DNA of 5,492 bases from Verrucomicrobiia bacterium (GTDB taxonomy: Bacteria; Verrucomicrobiota; Verrucomicrobiia; Opitutales; Opitutaceae): the NCBI GenBank assembly GCA_030424825.1, contig JAUHWE010000355.1, positions 1 to 5,492 on the forward strand, written 5' to 3'. Positions 1-5,492 of this stretch are shown here, in pieces; within the stretch, counting starts at the first letter, position 1, and the number at the start of each line of letters is the position of its first letter. The notes under the pieces are model-generated. The model did not search any database. It saw only the letters and a program-made list of their open reading frames with translations, and was not told the DNA's origin. The position numbers and the translations under genes are program-made.

Positions 1-7
1 GAGTAGA

Positions 8-37
8 TTGACTCGACCGCAAAAGTAATCCTCTGAT
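8..37 (+). promoter_or_regulatory. Possible sigma70-like promoter for the SYLF protein gene
   Basis: A TTGACT hexamer at 8-13 (5 of 6 to the -35 consensus) is followed after 18 bases by TCTGAT at 32-37 (4 of 6 to the -10 consensus). Initiation near 44-45 would give a leader of about 55 bases before the ATG at 100 and would leave almost no leader for the alternative ATG at 46. The -10 is weak and the window starts just upstream, so this is tentative. Confidence 0.25.
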
Positions 38-99
38 AGCGGCGAATGCGCCCACAGCGGGAAAGCTCGACAAAACGAAACGTAACCACACCCATTTCC

Positions 100-642
100 A
101 TGAAGAAGACGATCGGGATCACCGCCCTTTTTATCCTCACATTCGTGCCACAGGCTGTCGCGGCTCGAAAAATCGTGCTTGATGCGCGAATCGATGAAGC
201 GATTGAAGAGTTCTACACCAAAACGAGCGCGGGCAAGCAGCTAGCGAAAAAGTCCAAGGCCATGCTTGTCTTCCCCTCGGTCGGAAAGGCCGGTATTGGA
301 ATTGGAGGGGAGTATGGTGAAGGAGCGCTCATCATCAACGGCGAAAAAGTCCAGTACTACAGCACCGCAGCGGCGTCTTTCGGTCTCCAGCTTGGCGTGC
401 AAACCAAGCGGCAAATCATCCTTTTTATGGACCAGACCGATCTGGACAGTTTTCGCCACAGCGAAGGTTGGGAATTTGGCGTAGATGGCAGCGTAGCCAT
501 CGCGACTCTGGGAACAGGGGGTGAAATCGAAATGAAATCTCTCAATCAGCCTATCGTTGGCTTCGTTTTCGGCAACAAAGGCCTTATGGCGAATCTTTCG
601 CTCGAAGGAACGAAATTGACCAAGATCGAGAAGAACAAGTAG
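100..642 (+). CDS. Exported SYLF (Ysc84/DUF500) domain lipid-binding-type protein
   Basis: This encodes a 180-residue protein of the SYLF family, known from yeast Ysc84 and human SH3YL1, where the domain binds phosphoinositide membranes. Bacterial members are small secreted or envelope proteins whose cellular role is poorly defined. Residues 1-21 form a typical Sec signal peptide: Lys-Lys at 2-3, a hydrophobic core, then AVA before a probable cleavage at 21/22. The mature part opens with a charged helix (about 25-50). The SYLF core follows, with LVFPSVGKAGIGIGGEYGEG at about 56-75, the YYSTAAASFGLQLG block at about 86-99, GWEFGVDGS at 123-131 and the closing GFVFGNKGLMANLSLEGTK at about 154-172, all characteristic of the family. 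An in-frame ATG at 46 would add 18 polar residues ahead of the signal peptide, so the ATG at 100 is preferred; neither has a clear ribosome binding site. The gene stands alone, 126 bases upstream of glpD. The family call is strong; a specific function cannot be given. Confidence 0.9.
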   Translation: MKKTIGITALFILTFVPQAVAARKIVLDARIDEAIEEFYTKTSAGKQLAKKSKAMLVFPSVGKAGIGIGGEYGEGALIINGEKVQYYSTAAASFGLQLGVQTKRQIILFMDQTDLDSFRHSEGWEFGVDGSVAIATLGTGGEIEMKSLNQPIVGFVFGNKGLMANLSLEGTKLTKIEKNK

Positions 643-682
643 CGCTTCCAGATTAGCCCAAACAAACCCTACCTGCCCTCAA

Positions 683-711
683 CCGGTGAATACCCACCGA
701 TTGGACCGGTC
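683..711. repeat. Paired ACCGGT palindromes in the SYLF-glpD spacer
   Basis: ACCGGT occurs at 683-688 and again at 706-711. Each copy is self-complementary, and the pair can also form a 6-bp stem around a 17-base loop. The spacer (643-768) has no ORF and no run of T following this structure, so it is not a convincing terminator. It could be an operator-like site ahead of glpD or chance. The only good -10-like hexamer in the spacer is GATAAT at 752-757, with no matching -35; if used, it would give a glpD mRNA with a leader of only about five bases. Confidence 0.25.
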
Positions 712-768
712 AGTCTACCCAAATTTCTCTGGCCTATCGTCTTGGTTGTCTGATAATCCCGAATACTG

Positions 769-2253
769 ATGAATCGCGAAAACGGCCTCGAGAGACTCGC
801 TTCAGAAAAAGATTGGGACATACTCATAATCGGAGGTGGGGCAACGGGTCTAGGCGCAGCGCTGGATGCGGCTTCACGGGGCCACCGCACGGTTTTACTC
901 GAGCGGGGAGACTTTGCTCAAGGGACTTCGAGCAGGAGCACGAAACTTGTGCACGGAGGGGTTCGCTACCTAAAGCAGGGAAACCTTTCTCTAGTGAAAG
1001 GCGCGCTTCGAGAACGGGGCCTCCTTTTTCAAAACGCGCCACACTTGGTTAAACCACTATCGTTCATCATACCTAGCCAACATTGGTGGGAGGGTCCCTA
1101 CTTCGCAACGGGACTCAAGTTCTATGACTGGCTCGCGGGCGACTTGGGGATCGAGAGTACCAAGTTGCTCGACAAAGAAGACGCTTTGAAAGCCATCCCA
1201 AAACTGAGGAGCAAAAACCTCAATGGAGGGGTGCGGTACTGGGACGGGCAATTCGACGATGCGCGTCTGGCGATCGATTTCGCTACCACCATTTGGCAGC
1301 AAGGTGGCCTAGCGTTGAACTACATCAGGGTGGAAGAACTTACCAAAAACAACGGGAAAGTTTCAGGCGCCACCTGCGTGGATGCCCGAGATGGGAAGAG
1401 TTTCGAAATCAAGGCGAAATGCGTTATCAATGCTACCGGTGTATTTAGTGATTCCATACGGAAACTCGACGATCAAGCAGCAGGCAGCATAATCAAAGCG
1501 AGCCAAGGAGCCCATATCGTTCTAGATCGGGAAAAACTTCCTATGAACTCGGCTCTCATCGTGCCAAAAACAACGGATGGGCGAGTCCTCTTCGCCATCC
1601 CATGGCACAACCGAGTCATTGTCGGAACAACAGACACGCCCGTTAATACCATCGAGACTGATCCCCAGCCTTTCCCGGAAGAAATCGGATTCATAGTGGA
1701 GAACGCCCAAAACTATTTGGACATAACGATAAAACAAGAGGACATAAAGAGCGTGTACGCGGGGCTGCGTCCCCTTGTTAGCCTCAAATCGGGAAAAGGG
1801 TCTACCGCGCAACTGTCGCGGGACCACTACATTGAAATCTCTGATTCCGGGCTCGTATCTATAGCGGGTGGCAAATGGACAACCTATCGCAAAATGGGCG
1901 AAGATGTAGTCAATCGGGCAGAAGTTTCCGCCAATCTTGAAGCACGAACGTGTGTCACCAAGAATCTGCAGATTGCCACGAGCCAGCCTTCCGCTCAAAA
2001 CGAATTCGTGCATCCAAACCTTCCTTACAGCATCGAACAAATCGAAGCGAGCATTGAGACCGAAATGCCTCTCACCCTCGAAGATGTTCTCTCAAGAAGG
2101 ACCCGCTCTCTCGTTCTTGATACTGCGGCTGCCCAAACGATTGCCCCATCGGTTGCCGGTCTAATGGTAAAGAAAGGGGTCATTGCGGAATCCGACAAAG
2201 AAGCCGCCCTCAAGGAGTTTGAGACGCGGCCCAGTGGAATTCCCAAGCTCTAA
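769..2253 (+). CDS. glpD: FAD-dependent glycerol-3-phosphate dehydrogenase (GlpD type)
   Basis: The product (494 residues) oxidises sn-glycerol-3-phosphate to dihydroxyacetone phosphate and passes electrons through FAD to the quinone pool; family members are peripheral proteins of the inner membrane. Residues 17-45 hold the dinucleotide-binding fold, with GGGATG at 22-27 and the acidic Glu at the end of the second strand (LLE). HGGVRYL is at 62-68, followed by the DAO barrel, AGLRPL at 331-336 and GGKWTTYRK at 367-375. By comparison with E. coli GlpD from memory, Arg66, His249, Arg334 and Lys369 match the substrate-site residues. EDVLSRRTRSL at 438-448 is the usual C-terminal DAO_C helix motif. 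The large insertion of glycerol-3-phosphate oxidases is absent, which favours a dehydrogenase. An in-frame TAA at 754-756, with no other plausible start codon after it, fixes the ATG at 769. There is no Shine-Dalgarno sequence. The segment between about residues 400 and 417 looks abnormally short. No glpK or glpF lies nearby. Confidence 0.95.
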   Translation: MNRENGLERLASEKDWDILIIGGGATGLGAALDAASRGHRTVLLERGDFAQGTSSRSTKLVHGGVRYLKQGNLSLVKGALRERGLLFQNAPHLVKPLSFIIPSQHWWEGPYFATGLKFYDWLAGDLGIESTKLLDKEDALKAIPKLRSKNLNGGVRYWDGQFDDARLAIDFATTIWQQGGLALNYIRVEELTKNNGKVSGATCVDARDGKSFEIKAKCVINATGVFSDSIRKLDDQAAGSIIKASQGAHIVLDREKLPMNSALIVPKTTDGRVLFAIPWHNRVIVGTTDTPVNTIETDPQPFPEEIGFIVENAQNYLDITIKQEDIKSVYAGLRPLVSLKSGKGSTAQLSRDHYIEISDSGLVSIAGGKWTTYRKMGEDVVNRAEVSANLEARTCVTKNLQIATSQPSAQNEFVHPNLPYSIEQIEASIETEMPLTLEDVLSRRTRSLVLDTAAAQTIAPSVAGLMVKKGVIAESDKEAALKEFETRPSGIPKL

Positions 2254-2271
2254 AAGGTTTCAGCAACCTTT
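2253..2271. terminator. Short hairpin between convergent glpD and lactate permease genes
   Basis: AAAGGTT (2253-2259) and AACCTTT (2265-2271) form a perfect 7-bp stem with a 5-base loop, beginning on the last base of the glpD stop codon. The stem is AT-rich, and the following bases on the plus strand (AATCTAACG) lack a real T tract, so any intrinsic terminator would be weak. Its place between two convergent genes makes a terminator role plausible. The rest of the 108-base spacer shows only a TTCACCA direct repeat (2294-2300 and 2307-2313) and a 10-base palindrome at 2351-2360, both possibly chance. Confidence 0.35.
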
Positions 2272-2361
2272 AATCTAACGAATCCTAATCGGCTTCACCA
2301 GATCTATTCACCAAACCGCTGGGCTAATTCTCTTGGAGACCGAAAGGCGCAATTCGAATTT

Positions 2362-4155
2362 CTACGTATCCGAGCTCGAAGCGAGCTCGTCCTTTTCCGC
2401 CTTAACCCCCTGAGCAATCAGCCAAACCAGAAGGCACGTGAAGAGGAGCACCACAACGGTACCCACATTCGCCCCGAAGCCATTCATGTACAACAATCCA
2501 AGACCCCCTGCAAATAGGGAGTAACCCAACATGGGCAAGAGCGTCTTTCGAATCACACTACCCTCTTTGCCGAGCAGCCCCACCGTTGCCGAAGCGAATA
2601 CGACATTATGCACACAGATCATGTTTCCCGCCGCTCCCCCCACCGCCTGAAGCGCTACGACCACCGACTCGGTTGCTCCAATTTTCTGGGCCATACTGAA
2701 TTGGAAAAATGAGAAAAGCATATTGCTGATCGTATTACTTCCGGCGATAAACGCGCCGATCCCTCCCACCGTGGGAGCCACCAACGGCCACAATGACCCG
2801 AACAATGAAGATATACCGTCGGCCAAAACAATGGGCATTTGCGCTAACTGGTCCGACTTGGAATTGATGAATACCTGCACCATCGGTACGGCAAAAACCA
2901 ACGCGCTAGCCGCTCCTAAAAGCGTATTCCCCGACTCTCTCAAAGACCGCTTTATTTGGTCTCCATTCATTCGAAAAATCGCATAGCACAATACAACCGT
3001 AACAAGAAAAATAAACCCAGGCAGATAGAGCGGTTGGGACTTGGTGGAGATGCCACTCCCAAAAATATCTGCCCAACCCACGGTCATCGAATCCGAGGTG
3101 ATGAATGCCTTTACCGGCTTAACCGTACGGGTAATCACCAACAGGCAAGCGACAATAAGATAGGGAGACCACGCCTTGAACAGATGGGCCCCCGAAACTT
3201 TGCTTTCATGGTCGTGCGAGTCCACTTGGAGCTCGCCCTTCCATTCGGACTCCCATTCCCCCTCATCCGGGAAACTCCAATTCTTCTTTGGCTGAAACAG
3301 TCCAGCCTTCGTAGCCGGAACGACGAGACAAAGCCCAATCAGCGCTCCCAATAAACTGGGAAACTCAGGTCCCAGCAATCTTGCAAGAAGGTTGGAAGGA
3401 AGCGTAAAGGCCAAACCCGCAAACAATGCGTATTTCCAAATGGCCAATCCTTCTCTGAAGGACCGGTTCTTACCGAAATATTTCGTCATCAACGCCACCA
3501 TCACTAGTGGCACAAAAGTCCCGACGATCCCATGAAACGTGGCTACCGAGACTCCAATAACCTTTAAATAGGTTTCGTAAGACATACCGAGCGACTCCAC
3601 CAATGCGAGAACTTCTGGCTGACCCGACAATCCCGTATTAACTCCAACCAATATGGGCGTTCCCACTGCTCCAAACGAAACGGGCGTGCTCTGTATAATT
3701 AATGCCACGACAACCGCAGCCATGGCAGGAAAGCCGATAGCCACCAACAACGGCGCTGCAATCGCCGCAGGAGCGCCAAACCCTGCCGCCCCTTCAATAA
3801 AGGAACCAAACAGCCAAGCAATGATTACGGCCTGTACGCGCCGATCTGGGGATATGTCGACAAAACCCTGCCGTATGGCGTGAATATCGCCACAAGCTTT
3901 TAGGGTATTCAAGAGCAATATTGCTCCAAACACGATAAAGAGTAGATTGACTGCAGTAACCAGCCCATGAATACTGGCAGCAGATATTTGACCGATTGGC
4001 GTACTCCAAACAACAAAGGCGATGATTACCGTCACCCCATAAGCCAGAGGCATCGCCTTTTTCGCAGGCCATCGAAGAACGACAAGAAAGAGCATTACGA
4101 TCGCGATGGGTATCAGCGCGATCAAGGACAGCATGGGGAGAGGCAAATTTGTCAT
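2362..4155 (-). CDS. lctP: L-lactate permease (LctP/LldP family)
   Basis: This is a 597-residue inner-membrane transporter of the lactate permease family, which imports L-lactate (and often D-lactate or glycolate) with protons. About twelve or more hydrophobic segments can be seen, starting at roughly 8-28, 35-55 and 62-82 and ending at about 540-584, with a polar, acidic cytoplasm-like tail. Family hallmarks are [19 protein letters not shown] at about 117-135, [12 protein letters not shown] at 156-167, [11 protein letters not shown] near 472-482 and [20 protein letters not shown] near 510-529. It is longer than the roughly 550 residues of E. coli LldP, with a long charged loop at about 287-325 rich in Trp, Glu, Asp and His. 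The ATG at 4155 is the only possible start: an in-frame TGA lies ten codons upstream with no alternative start codon between. No ribosome binding site is visible. The gene converges on glpD. No lactate dehydrogenase gene or GntR/LldR regulator adjoins it. The family is certain; the exact substrate is inferred. Confidence 0.95.
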   Translation of the reverse strand: MTNLPLPMLSLIALIPIAIVMLFLVVLRWPAKKAMPLAYGVTVIIAFVVWSTPIGQISAASIHGLVTAVNLLFIVFGAILLLNTLKACGDIHAIRQGFVDISPDRRVQAVIIAWLFGSFIEGAAGFGAPAAIAAPLLVAIGFPAMAAVVVALIIQSTPVSFGAVGTPILVGVNTGLSGQPEVLALVESLGMSYETYLKVIGVSVATFHGIVGTFVPLVMVALMTKYFGKNRSFREGLAIWKYALFAGLAFTLPSNLLARLLGPEFPSLLGALIGLCLVVPATKAGLFQPKKNWSFPDEGEWESEWKGELQVDSHDHESKVSGAHLFKAWSPYLIVACLLVITRTVKPVKAFITSDSMTVGWADIFGSGISTKSQPLYLPGFIFLVTVVLCYAIFRMNGDQIKRSLRESGNTLLGAASALVFAVPMVQVFINSKSDQLAQMPIVLADGISSLFGSLWPLVAPTVGGIGAFIAGSNTISNMLFSFFQFSMAQKIGATESVVVALQAVGGAAGNMICVHNVVFASATVGLLGKEGSVIRKTLLPMLGYSLFAGGLGLLYMNGFGANVGTVVVLLFTCLLVWLIAQGVKAEKDELASSSDT

Positions 4156-4208
4156 AGAGAGAAGGGGCTGAGCACCGGAGTGACTTCAGTCCGACACAAC
4201 GAATGGGC

Positions 4209-4237
4209 AATACAACGATCCGTTAACCCATAGTCAA
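4209..4237 (-). promoter_or_regulatory. Sigma70-like promoter for the lactate permease
   Basis: On the minus strand TTGACT (plus 4232-4237; 5 of 6 to consensus) is separated by exactly 17 bases from TGTATT (plus 4209-4214; 4 of 6). Transcription would begin near 4202, giving a leader of about 47 bases before the permease ATG at 4155. The spacer contains a GTTAAC palindrome and the sequence GGTTAACGGATCG, which nearly recurs upstream of the small ORF at 4710-4722. No classical LldR-type operator was seen. A leader hairpin around GGACTGAAGTC (4185-4195) is possible but small. Confidence 0.5.
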
Positions 4238-4240
4238 TAA

Positions 4241-4455
4241 GCTAAGAAAACCCAAACCAACAAGCAAGCACCAGAGTTGAACATCATCCTACTGGAAACG
4301 AATCTTGAGTTGAGACCCCAAATGCCTCGGGCCATCTAAGAGTATTTGCCCGTTTGAGAACAAGGAGGCACGCAAATCGAGATTTGCTCAGGGCGACTTC
4401 CTCTCCATTTCTTGAATACAAATGCAATGAATTTCATCACCCTTTCGGGCTCCGT
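4241..4455. other. Gene-poor spacer upstream of the lactate permease
   Basis: Upstream of the permease promoter I see no convincing gene on either strand. It contains a near-perfect inverted repeat at 4372-4387, an 11-base palindrome ATGAATTTCAT at 4427-4437, and on the minus strand a small hairpin with a GAAA loop (GCCC-GAAA-GGGT, about 4439-4450). Two 33-codon minus-strand ORFs (4336-4437 and 4234-4335) lie end to end here, but nothing in their composition or predicted sequence supports expression apart from AAAGGG just before the first one's ATG. Confidence 0.5.
4372..4387. repeat. 16-base inverted repeat in the spacer (7-2-7)
   Basis: GCAAATC and GATTTGC flank a 2-base centre (GA), giving a dyad of seven perfectly matched bases per arm. 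Neither strand has a T run after it, so it is not an intrinsic terminator. As DNA it has the size of a dimeric repressor half-site pair, but it lies about 140 bases upstream of the predicted permease -35, which is far for a simple operator. Function unknown. Confidence 0.4.
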
Positions 4456-4689
4456 TCAACAAAGACTTAGATCGCTTGTTCGCACGATACGCGAACCAGT
4501 ACTGACGTGAATCCTGCGACTATCCTCTCGCACAACCGAAAAACAGGCTTTCCCCTGCTTGGCACTCAACGTGCACCCTTGGAAAAGATATATCCCGCTC
4601 TCGTCGCTTCCCAAAGCCGGATACAAGAAAGCACTCCCTAACAAGGCGGCCGCCAACGCTAGAGACATCTAGAAACCACGGAGATTCAT
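4456..4689 (-). pseudogene. Possible small secreted-protein gene with an in-frame TAG in its signal peptide
   Basis: From an ATG at 4689 the frame reads MNLRGF, then TAG (4669-4671), then at once ATG and a 70-residue ORF ending in TGA at 4456. The ORF from 4668 starts with a strongly hydrophobic stretch (LALAAALLGSAFLYPALG, residues 3-20) and an acidic mature-like part, but lacks the positive n-region a Sec signal needs. The six codons before the TAG supply exactly that, with an Arg. Read across the TAG, this is a textbook signal peptide with cleavage near ALG-S. This suggests an amber mutation in a former gene, a sequencing error, or less likely reinitiation or readthrough. The mature part is about 50 residues with three cysteines (two in GCTLSAKQGKAC, the third the last residue) and is not recognised. 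No ribosome binding site is seen. It lies 61 bases downstream of the right-edge gene on the same strand. Confidence 0.35.
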
Positions 4690-4709
4690 TACGACATAGG
4701 TTAATGCCG

Positions 4710-4722
4710 CGATCCGTTATCC
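4710..4722. repeat. Near-copy of the lactate-permease promoter motif
   Basis: CGATCCGTTATCC here matches CGATCCGTTAACC at 4216-4228 in 12 of 13 positions and in the same orientation. On the minus strand both read GG(A/T)TAACGGATCG and both lie upstream of a minus-strand ATG: within the predicted promoter spacer of the permease, and 20 to 33 bases before the ATG at 4689. It may be a shared regulator site or coincidence. Confidence 0.3.
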
Positions 4723-4750
4723 AGTTGGCCTTTCCAGCAAAAGAAACGTA

Positions 4751-5492
4751 TTAGCCGTTGTTCCGCAACGAGGTCTTCGCGGAGAGCTCTTTGAAGGTAG
4801 CAACCTCCTGCGGAGTCAATGGCTTTAGCCCACGCGAATTGCTGAGCGCGACTTGCTCTCCATCCCCAGTGAATAGATGCATCTGGTAGTCCGCAGTCTC
4901 TTTGTTGAATTCGCCGGTGGATACGCGAACACGCAGCTCGACAATTTCCTCAGCCAGCAAGTCGCCTATGTACTTTGCTCGCGCAAAACGCCCTCTCCCC
5001 TCGATCTCACCTGTCTCTAAATCCTGAATGTCGTGGTCGACCACAACGACGCAATAAGCGCCTGGCAAATCATTCTTGGGGATGAGTGTCCCCTTTACAT
5101 GGATGGTATCCGCAAGCTCTTCAGCCTCGAATGTCCCCATGTCGAGACTGTCCTGCATGCTCGACTGAAAATCGGAGTTGTCCTGCTGAACATCCTCGAT
5201 CTGGGACTGGATCGCCATGTCTGAGGCGCTCGCGTCTGGCGAGAGTGGATCCCCTTCCAACTGGGCACTCAACATCGATACCTGAATCTCGGACTGTACC
5301 GCAGAATACTGCATGTCCGAGACAGCTTGTGCGGATCGCTGTAAATTGGTCATCGACGAAGTCGTAAACTTCATCTCGAGCACATCCGCAAACCGCTCGG
5401 ACAGCATAAGCTCAGCCCGCACGCGGCAGGGAGCTCGCATCGATACTTTTTTCACATCAATGCCAGCATCCACAAAAATGTTCTTCTTATCC
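4751..5492 (-). CDS. Hypothetical protein, 5'-truncated by the window edge (C-terminal 246 residues)
   Basis: The reading frame is open through 5492, so the gene begins outside the window. A GTG at 5471-5473 could be taken as a start, but the upstream codons (DKKNIF) read on smoothly and the next residues look like the interior of a folded domain, so a partial gene is more likely. I do not recognise the family. Visible residues 1-46 look beta-rich and end a domain. Residues 47-128 are rich in Ser, Gln, Asp and Met with almost no bulky residues, probably a flexible or helical acidic linker. Residues 129-225 form a second, probably beta-rich domain with hydrophobic strands (AYCVVVVDHDI, EEIVELRVRVS, YQMHLFTGDG). 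The tail is polar and ends in RNNG. Coding potential is convincing from the sustained amino-acid composition. The location cannot be told without the N-terminus; the domain pattern would suit an envelope or surface protein. No clear terminator follows the TAA. Confidence 0.75.
   Translation of the reverse strand, partial: DKKNIFVDAGIDVKKVSMRAPCRVRAELMLSERFADVLEMKFTTSSMTNLQRSAQAVSDMQYSAVQSEIQVSMLSAQLEGDPLSPDASASDMAIQSQIEDVQQDNSDFQSSMQDSLDMGTFEAEELADTIHVKGTLIPKNDLPGAYCVVVVDHDIQDLETGEIEGRGRFARAKYIGDLLAEEIVELRVRVSTGEFNKETADYQMHLFTGDGEQVALSNSRGLKPLTPQEVATFKELSAKTSLRNNG

Noticed and set aside
46..99. Upstream ATG at 46 as the start of the SYLF protein
   Set aside because: It would put 18 polar residues ahead of a clear Sec signal peptide beginning at the ATG at 100.
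1522..2040. 172-codon minus-strand ORF inside glpD
   Set aside because: It lies wholly antisense to the clearly recognised GlpD coding region, and its translation (Arg-, Cys- and Phe-rich) has no recognisable domain; it is a shadow frame.
2956..3354. 132-codon plus-strand ORF antisense to the permease
   Set aside because: It is antisense to conserved coding sequence, with a basic low-information translation and no ribosome binding site.
3940..3952. Exact 13-base repeat GAGTAGATTGACT shared with positions 1-13
   Set aside because: One copy is inside permease coding sequence and the match does not extend; a single 13-base match in a 5.5-kb window is within chance expectation.
3794..4210. 138-codon minus-strand ORF overlapping the permease start in another frame
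   Set aside because: Its Cys-, Arg- and Ser-rich composition is typical of out-of-frame translation of a membrane protein gene, and the permease frame has unmistakable family motifs.
4478..4496. GTTCGC / GCGAAC inverted repeat with a 7-base loop
   Set aside because: It falls inside the small secreted-protein ORF, has no T run on either side and is short enough to arise by chance; not called as a terminator or operator.
5471..5473. GTG as the true start of the right-edge gene
   Set aside because: The frame stays open to the window edge with plausible coding upstream and no ribosome binding site before the GTG, so the gene is treated as 5'-partial.

Overview
The window is an ordinary-looking bacterial chromosomal segment with four well-supported protein genes, one doubtful small secreted-protein ORF and a roughly 600-base gene-poor stretch. 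There are no RNA genes, CRISPR arrays, insertion sequences or phage signatures. The signal peptides and the SYLF-domain lipoprotein-like protein fit a Gram-negative bacterium. The base composition (about half GC) and the overall flavour of the proteins suggest a Verrucomicrobiota/Opitutia-type or related marine heterotroph. That placement is an impression only; no marker gene is present to test it.

Layout from left to right. At 100-642 (+) is an exported SYLF/Ysc84-domain protein, followed by a 126-base spacer with a small inverted repeat. At 769-2253 (+) is an FAD-dependent glycerol-3-phosphate dehydrogenase (GlpD type) with an apparently shortened C-terminal region. It converges on 2362-4155 (-), a 597-residue L-lactate permease (LctP/LldP family), across 108 bases that hold a short hairpin at the glpD stop codon. 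The permease has a recognisable sigma70-like promoter at 4209-4237 on the minus strand. From 4156 to 4750 the region is gene-poor. It holds that promoter, a near-perfect 16-base inverted repeat, and a degraded or doubtful small ORF (4456-4689, -) whose apparent signal peptide is split by a TAG codon. At the right edge, 4751-5492 (-) is the C-terminal 246 residues of a larger protein of unknown function that runs out of the window.

Functionally, glpD and the lactate permease both feed small three-carbon substrates into central carbon and electron-transport metabolism: glycerol-3-phosphate to dihydroxyacetone phosphate, and lactate uptake. They are convergent and so not one operon, and neither glycerol kinase/facilitator genes nor lactate dehydrogenase genes are beside them. 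None of the three complete genes has a convincing Shine-Dalgarno sequence. I found no convincing new multi-gene system. The points most worth checking are the amber-split signal peptide, the shortened GlpD C-terminus, a shared 13-base motif in two minus-strand upstream regions, and a possible internal duplication in the partial right-edge protein.
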